Source: Pseudomonas sp. RIT-562
GTDB lineage: Bacteria > Pseudomonadota > Gammaproteobacteria > Pseudomonadales > Pseudomonadaceae
Assembly: GCF_026241895.1 (NCBI RefSeq)
Contig: NZ_JAPJIV010000003.1
Coordinates: forward strand, 62,001 to 126,000
Length of the DNA: 64,000 nt
Direction: 5' to 3'
The notes below the pieces were generated by a model. The model was given only the letters and a program-made list of their open reading frames with translations. It made no database searches and was not told the DNA's origin. The position numbers were made by a program, and so were the translations under genes. Shown here piece by piece: positions 30,170-39,007 of the stretch (the first letter of the stretch is position 1; each line of letters starts with the position of its first letter).

Positions 30170-32287
30170 ATGTCCAGGTTTTCTGCTGACACACGCCTGA
30201 GCGCCGCCCAGGTTTCTTTCGCCCTGAACCCAACCAGCGTTCGGTTAACACACGCGACCGCGATCCTTTGCGGCGCGTTGCTCACGCCCCTGGCGCTGGC
30301 CGATGAACACGCCGGGCACAGTGAAGAACTGAGCCCCACGGTCATCACCGCGATTGCCCCGAGCTCACCACTGACTATCGTTACCAACCCCAAGGACCCG
30401 CGCCAACCGGTACCCGCCAGCGATGGCGGTGACTATCTGAAGACCATCCCCGGCTTCGCCCTGGTGCGCAACGGTGGCACCAACGGTGATCCGGTACTGC
30501 GTGGCATGTTCGGTTCACGCCTGAACATTCTCACCAATGGCGGCATGATGCTCGGTGCCTGCCCCGGCCGCATGGACGCGCCAACTTCCTACATCTCGCC
30601 GGAAACCTACGACAAGCTCACTGTCATCAAGGGTCCGCAAACCGTGTTGTGGGGCCCCGGCGCATCGGCCGGGACCATCCTCTTCGACCGCGAGCCGGAA
30701 AACTTCGGCGAGCTTGGCACCCGGGTGAATGCCAGCCTGCTGGGCGGCTCCAACGGTCGTTTCGACAAGGTGGTGGATGCGGCTGCAGGCGGGCCCCTGG
30801 GTTACGTAAGGGTGATCGGCAACACTGCCCATTCCGACGATTACCAGGATGGCAACAACGATACCGTGCCGTCGCGCTACGACAAGTGGAATGGCGACGT
30901 GGCCGTGGGCTGGACGCCGGATGCCGACACCCTGCTGGAGTTGACCGCCGGCAAGGGTGACGGTGAAGCGCGTTACGCCGGGCGCGGCATGGACGGTTCG
31001 CAGTTCAAGCGCGAAAGCCTGGGCCTGCGCTTTGAGAAGTCGAACATCGGCGAGGTATTGGACAAGGTCGAGGCACAGATCTACTACAACTACGCCGACC
31101 ACGTGATGGATAACTACACTCTGCGCACACCCTCCGGCACCGGGATGATGGCCGGCCCCATGGCCTCGAATGTCGATCGCCGGACCCTCGGTGCGCGTAT
31201 CAAGGGCACCTGGCGCTGGGCCGACGTGCAATTGATCAACGGCTTTGACGCGCAGACCAATGAACACCGCCAGCGCAGCGGCATGGGCATCGATACCTAC
31301 AAGGACGTACCGTTCACCAAGGACGCCGACTTCCACAACTACGGAGTGTTCAGCGAATTGACCTGGTTCGCCACGGACAGTGACCGGCTTGTCAGCGGTG
31401 CCCGCCTGGACCGCGCTTCGGCCAAGGATTTTCGCCAGACCACCGGTTCCGGGATGATGACCCGGCCCAATCCGACCGCCGACGATACTCGCGCCGATAC
31501 CCTGCCCAGCGGGTTCATCCGCTACGAGCATGACTTGGTCGACAGCCCGACCACCCTCTATGCCGGTCTTGGTCACACCCAGCGCTTCCCGGATTACTGG
31601 GAGCTGTTTTCGCCCAACTCCGGACCGGCAGGATCGGTCAACGCCTTCGATTCGATCAAGCCGGAGAAAACCACCCAGCTCGATTTCGGCCTGCAGTACA
31701 AGACCGCCGAACTGGAAGCCTGGGCGTCGGGTTACGTCGGCCAGGTACGTGACTACATCCTGTTCAATTACACGCCTGGGATGATGGGCATGACTTCCCA
31801 GGCAGAAAACATCGACGCGCGAATCATGGGCGGCGAACTCGGCGCGGCCTACAAGCTCACGGACCAATGGAAAGCTGACGCGACCCTCGCGTACGCCTGG
31901 GGCAAGAACAGCAGCGACGGCAACGCACTGCCGCAAATGCCGCCGCTCGATGCACGGTTCGGCCTGACCTACAGCGAAGACAACTGGAGCGCCGGAGCAC
32001 TGTGGCGGGTGGTTGCTGCGCAAGACCGTATCGACCGGAACAAGGGCAACGTGGTTGGCAAGGACTTCGACAAGACCTCCGGTTTTGGCGTGTTCTCGCT
32101 CAATGGCGCCTATCGGATAAACAAGCACTGGAAGGTCAGTTCAGGCGTGGACAACCTGTTCGGCAAGGCTTACGCCGAACACTTGAACCTGGCTGGCAAC
32201 GCAGGCTTTGGCTACCCGGCCAATGACCCGCAGGCCATCAAGGAGCCAGGGCGCACGCTCTGGACCAAGATTGATATGAGTTTCTAA
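30170..32287 (+). CDS. oprC: TonB-dependent copper receptor OprC
   Basis: OprC imports copper across the outer membrane. The 705-residue protein has an N-terminal signal peptide (ends near LALADEH), a plug domain (LKTIPGFALVRNGG to VLWGPGASAGTILFDRE) and a 22-strand barrel ending in Phe (KIDMSF). The copper site of P. aeruginosa OprC is a CxxxM and an HxM motif; here C131-M135 (ACPGRM) and H311-M313 (DHVMD) keep the same 180-residue spacing I recall for C143 and H323. I chose the ATG at 30170 because the longer open frame upstream runs through the REPIN. Confidence 0.94.
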   Translation: MSRFSADTRLSAAQVSFALNPTSVRLTHATAILCGALLTPLALADEHAGHSEELSPTVITAIAPSSPLTIVTNPKDPRQPVPASDGGDYLKTIPGFALVRNGGTNGDPVLRGMFGSRLNILTNGGMMLGACPGRMDAPTSYISPETYDKLTVIKGPQTVLWGPGASAGTILFDREPENFGELGTRVNASLLGGSNGRFDKVVDAAAGGPLGYVRVIGNTAHSDDYQDGNNDTVPSRYDKWNGDVAVGWTPDADTLLELTAGKGDGEARYAGRGMDGSQFKRESLGLRFEKSNIGEVLDKVEAQIYYNYADHVMDNYTLRTPSGTGMMAGPMASNVDRRTLGARIKGTWRWADVQLINGFDAQTNEHRQRSGMGIDTYKDVPFTKDADFHNYGVFSELTWFATDSDRLVSGARLDRASAKDFRQTTGSGMMTRPNPTADDTRADTLPSGFIRYEHDLVDSPTTLYAGLGHTQRFPDYWELFSPNSGPAGSVNAFDSIKPEKTTQLDFGLQYKTAELEAWASGYVGQVRDYILFNYTPGMMGMTSQAENIDARIMGGELGAAYKLTDQWKADATLAYAWGKNSSDGNALPQMPPLDARFGLTYSEDNWSAGALWRVVAAQDRIDRNKGNVVGKDFDKTSGFGVFSLNGAYRINKHWKVSSGVDNLFGKAYAEHLNLAGNAGFGYPANDPQAIKEPGRTLWTKIDMSF

Positions 32288-32298
32288 CAAGAAAAGTC

Positions 32299-32389
32299 AA
32301 AAGATCGCAGGCTACGCCAGCTCCTACAGGGCGTGCACCCCGTAGGAGCGTTGTAGGAGCTGTCGAGTGAAACGAGGCTGCGATCTTTT
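32299..32389. repeat. Inverted repeat between oprC and the PepSY gene
   Basis: AAAAGATCGCAG at 32299-32310 is mirrored by CTGCGATCTTTT at 32378-32389, enclosing copies of CTCCTACA/GTAGGAG. This palindromic element is of a type scattered in P. fluorescens genomes. It may also end oprC transcription. Confidence 0.75.
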
Positions 32390-32424
32390 CAAAGACAATC
32401 GATTCGCCAAGCGGAGCACAAACC

Positions 32425-33801
32425 ATGAAACAGCCCAAAGTGAATTTCTACAACCTGGCCTGGCGCTGGCATTTTTACGCCGGCCTGTTCGTCGCCCCAT
32501 TCATGGTCATGCTGGCGCTGACCGGGGTCATCTACCTGTTCAAGCCACAGCTTGACCCATTGATGTACGGCAGCCTGCTGAATGTCCCGGCCGGCCATCA
32601 CAGCCTGCCAGCCGACGAGTTGCTCAAGCGCGTGAAAACTGCCTATCCCCAAGGCCAGGTCACGCAGTACCTGCCACCTGTCAACGCCGAACGTAGCGCA
32701 CAGTTTGTGGTCACCCAGGCCGACCAGGAGCTGAACATCTTCGTCGATCCTTATCACGGCGACATTCTTGGCGAGCAAGACGCCAAGATGAATCTGCAAG
32801 CCGTGGCCAGGGCGATTCATGGTGAGCTGATGATCGGTACCCTGGGTGATCGCCTGGTGGAACTGGCCGCAGGGTGGGGGATTGTGCTGGTGGTGTCTGG
32901 CGTCTTCCTCTGGTGGCCACGGGGTCAGGCCGCAGGCATCCTGTGGCCACGCCTGAGCAGTCGCGGTCGAGTGTTGTGGCGTGACTTGCACGCCGTCACC
33001 GGGTTCTGGGGCGCGACTTTTCTGCTGGTGATGTTGCTCAGCGGCATGACCTGGACCGGCTTCTGGGGCAAACAATACGCGGGAGTGTGGAACGTCTTTC
33101 CGGACGCGATGTGGAATGACATGCCCAAGTCCGACGTCGAGGCTCGCAGCCTCAACACCGCCACTCGCCAGACTGTGCCATGGGCAATGGAGAACACACC
33201 GATGCCGATGTCCGGCGATCACGCCGAGCACATGAATCATGGTGAAAAGGCTGCCGGCCCTGCAGCACCGATCATCAGCTTGCAAGACGTGCAGAATGTC
33301 GCCGAACAACGCAAGGTCGAGCCTGGTTACAGCATTACCCTGCCAACCACCGACACCGGCGTGTTCACCATCGCCGTGTTCGCCGACGACCCGCGCAACG
33401 ATGCGACCCTGCATGTCGATCAATACACCGGCAAGGTGCTCGCCGATGTGCGCTGGGAACACTACGGCAATGTGGCCAGGGCCACGGAAGTCGGCGTGAT
33501 GTTGCATGAGGGTAAAATGTTCGGGGTGATCAATCAGATCGTCGTGCTGCTGATCTGCCTGATGATTCTGCTGAGCGCGGTCAGCGGCGTGGTCATCTGG
33601 TGGAAGCGTCGCCCCCAGGGCAAGTTCGGCGTGCCGCCGCTGCGCCACGACCTGCCGAAATGGAAAACCGCAATGGTCATCATGTTCGCGCTGGCGGTGG
33701 CATTTCCCTTGGTGGGGGCATCGTTGGTAGTGGTCTGGTTGCTCGACCGACTGCTGTTTTCGCGATTCAGCAGACAGACTGAATCGGCCTCCACTTCCTG
33801 A
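32425..33801 (+). CDS. PepSY-associated transmembrane protein
   Basis: This 458-residue inner-membrane protein has about four transmembrane segments: near 14-40 (FYAGLFVAPFMVMLALTGVIYLF), 145-165, 195-220 and two close together near the C-terminus. Periplasmic PepSY-like loops lie between them. A Met/His-rich stretch (NTPMPMSGDHAEHMNHGE) in the periplasmic loop suggests metal binding. Members of this family sit beside TonB-dependent receptors and are thought to help move or reduce metals at the inner membrane. Here the neighbour is oprC, so copper is the likely substrate (inference). Confidence 0.85.
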   Translation: MKQPKVNFYNLAWRWHFYAGLFVAPFMVMLALTGVIYLFKPQLDPLMYGSLLNVPAGHHSLPADELLKRVKTAYPQGQVTQYLPPVNAERSAQFVVTQADQELNIFVDPYHGDILGEQDAKMNLQAVARAIHGELMIGTLGDRLVELAAGWGIVLVVSGVFLWWPRGQAAGILWPRLSSRGRVLWRDLHAVTGFWGATFLLVMLLSGMTWTGFWGKQYAGVWNVFPDAMWNDMPKSDVEARSLNTATRQTVPWAMENTPMPMSGDHAEHMNHGEKAAGPAAPIISLQDVQNVAEQRKVEPGYSITLPTTDTGVFTIAVFADDPRNDATLHVDQYTGKVLADVRWEHYGNVARATEVGVMLHEGKMFGVINQIVVLLICLMILLSAVSGVVIWWKRRPQGKFGVPPLRHDLPKWKTAMVIMFALAVAFPLVGASLVVVWLLDRLLFSRFSRQTESASTS

Positions 33802-33813
33802 ATCTTGCTGCCC

Positions 33814-33839
33814 CTGTAGGAGCGAACTCGCTCCTACAG
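33814..33839. repeat. Short REP hairpin after the PepSY gene
   Basis: A 12-bp perfect stem (CTGTAGGAGCGA with its complement) around a two-base loop lies 13 bases after the stop. It probably acts as a transcription end or mRNA stabiliser. Confidence 0.7.
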
Positions 33840-33863
33840 TCCTGCCCTGTTGTGGCGCGCCTC

Positions 33864-33904
33864 GGTGCACCAACGCCCTGACCTCGACCCTTCCTGGTGC
33901 GCCA
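33864..33904 (+). promoter_or_regulatory. Possible NtrC binding sites upstream of urtA
   Basis: GGTGCACC at 33864-33871 is a perfect palindrome and TGGTGCGCCA at 33895-33904 is a near palindrome. Both contain the GGTGC half of the NtrC enhancer consensus and lie roughly 55-95 bases upstream of a sigma-54 promoter. Assignment is by motif and context only. Confidence 0.45.
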
Positions 33905-33954
33905 CCTCAACGCGCAACCGCTCTAAACCGACATTTTCCTGCCTTATGCCGACC

Positions 33955-33970
33955 AGGCACAGCCCTTGCT
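33955..33970 (+). promoter_or_regulatory. Sigma-54 promoter of urtABCDE
   Basis: AGGCACAGCCCTTGCT matches the consensus TGGCAC-N5-TTGCW at every key base, with GG at 33956-33957 and GC at 33968-33969 in exact -24/-12 spacing. Transcription would start near 33981, about 54 bases before urtA. Nitrogen-limitation control is expected for urea uptake. Confidence 0.8.
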
Positions 33971-34034
33971 AAAGACCCTTCAGTAGTCCGCATCTGCCAA
34001 CCAAAAAAAATCACGAGTTCATGGAGATCGCACA

Positions 34035-35300
34035 ATGAAGCGTCGCAGCTTGATCAAGGCTTTCACACTCACGGCAAGCATTGCCGCGATGGGCATGACC
34101 TGGACCGTCCAGGCCGCCGAGACCATCAAGGTCGGTATTCTGCATTCGTTGTCCGGCACCATGGCGATCTCCGAGACGTCCTTGAAAGACATGGCCTTGA
34201 TGACCATCGACGAAATCAACGCCAAGGGCGGCGTGAACGGCAAGATGCTCGAACCGGTGGTGGTCGACCCTGCGTCGAACTGGCCGCTGTTCGCCGAGAA
34301 GGGCCGCCAATTGCTGACTCAGGACAAGGTCGCCGTGGTTTTCGGTTGCTGGACTTCGGTGTCGCGTAAATCGGTGTTGCCGGTTTTCGAAGAACTCAAC
34401 GGCCTGCTGTTCTATCCGGTGCAGTACGAAGGCGAGGAGATGTCGCCGAACGTGTTCTACACCGGCGCCGCGCCGAACCAGCAGGCGATCCCGGCAGTGG
34501 AATACCTGATGAGCGAAGAAGGTGGCAGCGCCAAGCGTTACTTCCTGCTGGGCACCGACTACGTCTACCCGCGCACCACCAACAAGATCCTGCGCTCGTT
34601 CCTGCACTCCAAAGGCGTGGCGGACAAGGACATCGAAGAGGTCTACACCCCGTTCGGCCACAGCGATTATCAAACCATCGTCGCCAACATCAAAAAGTTC
34701 TCCGCGGGTGGCAAGACAGCCGTTATCTCCACCGTCAACGGCGACTCCAACGTACCGTTCTACAAAGAGCTGGCTAACCAGGGTTTGAAAGCCACCGACG
34801 TGCCTGTGGTTGCGTTCTCGGTGGGCGAAGAAGAATTGCGCGGCATTGACACCAAACCGCTGGTGGGCAACCTCGCGGCCTGGAACTACTTCGAGTCTGT
34901 GGAGAACCCGGCGAACAAGAAATTCGTCGCCGACTGGAAAGCCTACGCGAAGAAACACAACCTGCCGGGCGCCGACAAAGCGGTGACCAATGACCCGATG
35001 GAAGCCACCTACGTCGGCATCCACATGTGGGCCCAGGCCGTCGAAAAAGCCAAGTCCACCGACGTCGACAAGGTTCGCGAAGCGCTGGCTGGCCAGACTT
35101 TCGCCGCGCCGTCCGGTTACACCCTGACCATGGACAAGACCAATCACCACCTGCACAAGCCAGTGATGATTGGCGAAATCCAGGCAGACGGTCAGTTCAA
35201 CGTCGTGTGGCAGACCGAAGGTCCGATCCGCGCCCAACCGTGGAGCCCGTTCATTTCGGGTAACGACAAGAAGCCGGATTATGCGGTGAAGAGCAACTAA
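34035..35300 (+). CDS. urtA: Urea ABC transporter, substrate-binding protein
   Basis: UrtA captures urea (or short amides) in the periplasm for the UrtBCDE permease. The 421-residue protein starts with KRRSLIKAF, which looks like a twin-arginine signal, and is cleaved near VQAAETIK. The mature part opens with IKVGILHSLSGTMAISE, characteristic of the UrtA branch of type I solute-binding proteins, and contains FGCWTSVSRKSVLPV. Its promoter has a clear sigma-54 site. urtB follows after a REPIN. Confidence 0.95.
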   Translation: MKRRSLIKAFTLTASIAAMGMTWTVQAAETIKVGILHSLSGTMAISETSLKDMALMTIDEINAKGGVNGKMLEPVVVDPASNWPLFAEKGRQLLTQDKVAVVFGCWTSVSRKSVLPVFEELNGLLFYPVQYEGEEMSPNVFYTGAAPNQQAIPAVEYLMSEEGGSAKRYFLLGTDYVYPRTTNKILRSFLHSKGVADKDIEEVYTPFGHSDYQTIVANIKKFSAGGKTAVISTVNGDSNVPFYKELANQGLKATDVPVVAFSVGEEELRGIDTKPLVGNLAAWNYFESVENPANKKFVADWKAYAKKHNLPGADKAVTNDPMEATYVGIHMWAQAVEKAKSTDVDKVREALAGQTFAAPSGYTLTMDKTNHHLHKPVMIGEIQADGQFNVVWQTEGPIRAQPWSPFISGNDKKPDYAVKSN

Positions 35301-35320
35301 GCCAGCGAAGCGCAATTCCC

Positions 35321-35401
35321 CTGTAGGAGCCGGCTTGCCGGCGATCCGCATAACGCAGTCTGCCTGACAGACCGCCATCGCTGGCAAGCCAGCTCCTACA
35401 G
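35321..35401. repeat. REPIN between urtA and urtB
   Basis: Arms at 35321-35345 and 35377-35401 are inverted copies of a third class with core GTAGGAGCCGGCTTGCCGGC. A hairpin here could leave more urtA than urtBCDE mRNA, as needed for a binding protein. Confidence 0.88.
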
Positions 35402-35428
35402 GGTCCGCGTATGACCAGGACATTTGAT

Positions 35429-36931
35429 ATGCCCAGCGCCCTTTACCGCTTCATTTTTGCCATCGCACTGTTACTGCCGATGACCACTTTCGCCGGCGAC
35501 GCCGAAGACTTCGTCGCCGCCAATCCCGTGCAGCAAGCCAAGCTGCTCGAATCCTGGGCCGCGCAGCCCGACCCGGCCCGAGTCGAGCTGATCAACGCCT
35601 TGCAACAAGGTGAACTGACGGTCGACGGCCAGCCGAAAACCCTGCGCCTGAATAACCGCCTGCGGGGTCTGATCGACACCGCGCTGGCCAGCCATCAACT
35701 GCTCGCCGCCGATGCCAAACTGCGTCTGGCCGCCGCCCAACAATTGCAGAAAAGCGCCAAACCGGCGCAACTGAAATTCCTCGATCAGCAACTGGCCGCC
35801 GAGCAAGACGAAAGCGTTCACGCTGCCCTGAGCCTCGCACTGGCCAATTTGCAGCTGGTCGATACAGACCCCGCCGTACGTCTCGCCGCTGTGCGCCTGC
35901 TCGGTGAAACCGGCGACCCGCTAGCCCGCACCCGCCTTGAAAGCCTGCTGGAGCCGGGAGTCGAAGCCGATGCCGGGGTGCGCACCGCCGCCGAAACCAG
36001 CCTGGCTCAAGTCAAACGCAAGCTGCTGGTCGGCGAAGTGCTCGGCCAGGCTTTCAGCGGCATGTCCCGGGGCTCGATTCTGCTGCTCGCCGCCCTCGGC
36101 CTGGCGATTACTTTCGGCCTGCTGGGCGTGATCAACATGGCCCACGGCGAGATGCTGATGCTCGGCGCGTACTCGACCTATATGGTGCAGCTGATGTTCC
36201 AGCGCTACGCCCCGCAAGCTATCGAGTTCTACCCGCTGATTGCCCTGCCGGTGGCGTTTTTTGTCACCGCGGCAATCGGCATGGCACTGGAACGCACGGT
36301 GATTCGTCACCTCTACGGTCGCCCACTGGAAACCCTGCTCGCCACCTGGGGCATCAGCCTGATGCTGATCCAACTGGTGCGCCTGGTGTTCGGCGCCCAG
36401 AACGTCGAGGTGGCCAACCCGGCCTGGTTGTCTGGTGGCATTCAAGTGCTGCCCAACCTGGTGCTGCCGTACAACCGCATCGTCATCATCGCGTTCGCGC
36501 TGTTCGTAGTAGTGCTGACCTGGCTGCTGCTGAACAAAACGCGCCTGGGGTTGAACGTGCGGGCGGTCACGCAAAATCGCAATATGGCCGCCTGCTGCGG
36601 AGTGCCGACCGGGCGCGTCGACATGCTCGCCTTCGGGCTCGGTTCCGGTATCGCCGGGCTCGGCGGCGTGGCGCTGAGCCAGATTGGCAACGTCGGCCCC
36701 GACCTGGGCCAAAGCTACATCATCGACTCGTTCCTGGTGGTGGTGCTCGGCGGCGTGGGTCAACTGGCCGGGAGCGTGTTTGCCGCATTTGGCCTGGGTA
36801 TCGCCAACAAGATTCTCGAACCGCAAATCGGTGCGGTACTCGGCAAGATCCTGATCCTCGCGCTGATCATTCTGTTCATCCAGAAACGTCCGCAAGGCCT
36901 CTTCGCACTGAAAGGACGGGTGATCGACTGA
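35429..36931 (+). CDS. urtB: Urea ABC transporter, permease UrtB
   Basis: UrtB is one of two LivH/LivM-like permeases for urea. The 500-residue protein has a signal peptide (LYRFIFAIALLLPMTTFAGD), a periplasmic helical-repeat domain of about 180 residues, then a LivH-type membrane domain (GSILLLAALGLAITFGLLGV, INMAHGEMLMLGAY). The long N-terminal extension is normal for UrtB. I prefer the ATG at 35429 (AGGA eight bases upstream) over the ATG at 35411, which is also possible. The stop overlaps urtC by one base. Confidence 0.94.
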   Translation: MPSALYRFIFAIALLLPMTTFAGDAEDFVAANPVQQAKLLESWAAQPDPARVELINALQQGELTVDGQPKTLRLNNRLRGLIDTALASHQLLAADAKLRLAAAQQLQKSAKPAQLKFLDQQLAAEQDESVHAALSLALANLQLVDTDPAVRLAAVRLLGETGDPLARTRLESLLEPGVEADAGVRTAAETSLAQVKRKLLVGEVLGQAFSGMSRGSILLLAALGLAITFGLLGVINMAHGEMLMLGAYSTYMVQLMFQRYAPQAIEFYPLIALPVAFFVTAAIGMALERTVIRHLYGRPLETLLATWGISLMLIQLVRLVFGAQNVEVANPAWLSGGIQVLPNLVLPYNRIVIIAFALFVVVLTWLLLNKTRLGLNVRAVTQNRNMAACCGVPTGRVDMLAFGLGSGIAGLGGVALSQIGNVGPDLGQSYIIDSFLVVVLGGVGQLAGSVFAAFGLGIANKILEPQIGAVLGKILILALIILFIQKRPQGLFALKGRVID

Positions 36932-38010
36932 TGAACCAGCCCCTGCTCGTTACCGCGACACAAAAAGCCGGCCCGAAGGCCACGATCGCCATCGGTGTGG
37001 TGATACTTGCAGTGCTGCTGGCGTTGCCGTTGCTGTCGTTGCTGGCACCAGACAACGCATTGCACATCTCCGCCTACACCCTGACGCTGGTGGGCAAGAT
37101 TCTCTGCTACGCCATAGTCGCCCTGGCACTCGATCTGGTCTGGGGCTACGCCGGCCTGCTCTCGCTGGGCCACGGCCTGTTCTTCGCCCTCGGTGGCTAC
37201 GCGATGGGCATGTACCTGATGCGCCAGGCGTCGGGCGACGGCTTGCCGGCATTCATGACGTTCCTGTCATGGACCGAGTTGCCGTGGTACTGGACCGGCA
37301 CCAGCAGCTTTCTGTGGGCCATGTGCCTGGTGGTGCTGGCGCCTGGATTGCTCGCCCTGGTGTTCGGCTTCTTCGCCTTCCGCTCACGCATCAAGGGTGT
37401 GTACTTCTCGATCATGACCCAGGCGCTGACGTTCGCCGGCATGCTCCTGTTTTTCCGCAATGAAACCGGGTTCGGTGGCAATAACGGCTTCACCAACTTC
37501 CGCACCATCCTGGGCTTTGGCATCACCGAACCCGGCACCCGCGCGGTGCTGTTTAGCGCCACAGTGCTGTTGCTGGTGACGAGCCTGTTCATCGGCTGGC
37601 GCCTGGCGCAAAGCAAATTCGGCCGAGTGCTGACCGCGCTGCGCGACGCGGAAAATCGCCTGATGTTCTGCGGTTACGATCCCCGGGGCTTCAAGCTGTT
37701 TGTCTGGGTGTTGAGTGCGGTGCTGTGCGGCCTGGCCGGTGCACTTTATGTTCCGCAAGTGGGGATCATCAACCCGAGTGAAATGTCGCCGACCAACTCC
37801 ATCGAAGCCGCAGTCTGGGTAGCGCTGGGCGGCCGCGGCACGCTGATCGGGCCGCTGTTGGGCGCCGGCGTGGTCAACGGCATGAAGAGTTGGTTCACTG
37901 TGGCCTTCCCGGAGTACTGGCTGTTCTTCCTCGGCGCACTGTTCATCGTCGTGACCCTGTACCTGCCCAAGGGCGTGATCGGCTTGCTGAAGAAAAGGGG
38001 TGAACAATGA
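36931..38010 (+). CDS. urtC: Urea ABC transporter, permease UrtC
   Basis: UrtC is the LivM-like permease partner of UrtB. The 359-residue protein has about eight to ten membrane segments, the signature ALALDLVWGYAGLLSLGHGLFF and the coupling region TALRDAENRLMFCGYDPRGFKLFVW. It overlaps urtD by four bases (ATGA). Confidence 0.94.
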   Translation: MNQPLLVTATQKAGPKATIAIGVVILAVLLALPLLSLLAPDNALHISAYTLTLVGKILCYAIVALALDLVWGYAGLLSLGHGLFFALGGYAMGMYLMRQASGDGLPAFMTFLSWTELPWYWTGTSSFLWAMCLVVLAPGLLALVFGFFAFRSRIKGVYFSIMTQALTFAGMLLFFRNETGFGGNNGFTNFRTILGFGITEPGTRAVLFSATVLLLVTSLFIGWRLAQSKFGRVLTALRDAENRLMFCGYDPRGFKLFVWVLSAVLCGLAGALYVPQVGIINPSEMSPTNSIEAAVWVALGGRGTLIGPLLGAGVVNGMKSWFTVAFPEYWLFFLGALFIVVTLYLPKGVIGLLKKRGEQ

Positions 38011-38876
38011 GAATCACACCGACGGCGCAATTCATGCTCGAACCTGCGTTCTTCCCACCCGAACCCAACAAGGATGCCGGCAGCAGCCGGGACGCCATCG
38101 GCCTCGGCCAGCGCGTAACGCCTGGCCTCGACACCCGCCACGGCACCATCCTGACCCTGGAGGACATCAGCGTCAGCTTCGATGGCTTCCGGGCGTTGAA
38201 CAACTTGAACCTGTACATCGGCGTCGGCGAATTGCGCTGCATCATCGGCCCCAACGGTGCAGGCAAAACCACCTTGATGGACGTGATTACCGGCAAGACC
38301 CGCCCCAGCCATGGCAAGGCGTGGTTCGGTGAAACCCTCGACCTGACGCAGATGAGCGAAGTGCAGATTGCCCAGGCGGGCATCGGGCGCAAGTTCCAGA
38401 AACCGACGGTGTTCGAGGCGTTGAGCGTCTTTGAAAACCTTGAGCTGGCGCAGAAAACCGACAAGTCGGTATGGGCCAGTTTGCGAGCTCGTTTGAGTGG
38501 CGAACAGCGAGATCGCATCAGCGAAGTGCTGGACACCATTCGCCTGACCAGTTCGGTCAATCGTCCGGCGGGGCTACTGTCCCATGGGCAGAAGCAGTTC
38601 CTGGAAATCGGCATGTTGCTGATGCAGGACCCGCAACTGCTGCTGCTCGACGAGCCGGTGGCTGGCATGACCGATGCAGAAACCGAATTCACCGCCGAGC
38701 TGTTCAAGCGCTTGGCCGGCAAGCATTCACTGATGGTGGTTGAGCATGACATGGGCTTTGTCGGCTCGATCGCCGACCACGTCACGGTGCTGCACCAGGG
38801 CAGTGTGCTGGCCGAAGGTTCGCTGGAGCAGGTGCAGGAAAACGAGCGGGTGATCGAGGTTTATCTCGGACGCTGA
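38007..38876 (+). CDS. urtD: Urea ABC transporter, ATP-binding protein UrtD
   Basis: UrtD is the LivG-like ATPase. The 289-residue protein shows a Walker A GPNGAGKTTLMD, signature motif LLSHGQKQFLEIGM (SHGQK in place of LSGGQ, usual for UrtD), Walker B LLLLDEPVAGM, and an H-loop VVEHDMGFV. An N-terminal extension of some 40 residues precedes the nucleotide-binding domain, as in other UrtD. A REPIN separates it from urtE. Confidence 0.94.
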   Translation: MRITPTAQFMLEPAFFPPEPNKDAGSSRDAIGLGQRVTPGLDTRHGTILTLEDISVSFDGFRALNNLNLYIGVGELRCIIGPNGAGKTTLMDVITGKTRPSHGKAWFGETLDLTQMSEVQIAQAGIGRKFQKPTVFEALSVFENLELAQKTDKSVWASLRARLSGEQRDRISEVLDTIRLTSSVNRPAGLLSHGQKQFLEIGMLLMQDPQLLLLDEPVAGMTDAETEFTAELFKRLAGKHSLMVVEHDMGFVGSIADHVTVLHQGSVLAEGSLEQVQENERVIEVYLGR

Positions 38877-38891
38877 ACCTGTAAATACATC

Positions 38892-38988
38892 CCCCTGTGG
38901 GAGCGGGCTTGCTCGCGAAGACGGCGGCACATCCAACATCTTTGCGACAGATACACCGCATTCGCGAGCAAGCCCGCTCCCACAGGGG
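38892..38988. repeat. REPIN between urtD and urtE
   Basis: Inverted arms at 38892-38919 and 38961-38988 carry the core GTGGGAGCGGGCTTGCTCGC, the class also seen at 30022. The right arm ends 20 bases before the urtE start. Confidence 0.9.
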
Positions 38989-39007
38989 ATTGAGGAGAAC
39001 TTTGAAC

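Noticed and set aside
38897..39007. N-terminal extension of urtE from 38897
   Set aside because: The extension is translated REPIN sequence; the family N-terminus and ribosome-binding site support 39008.
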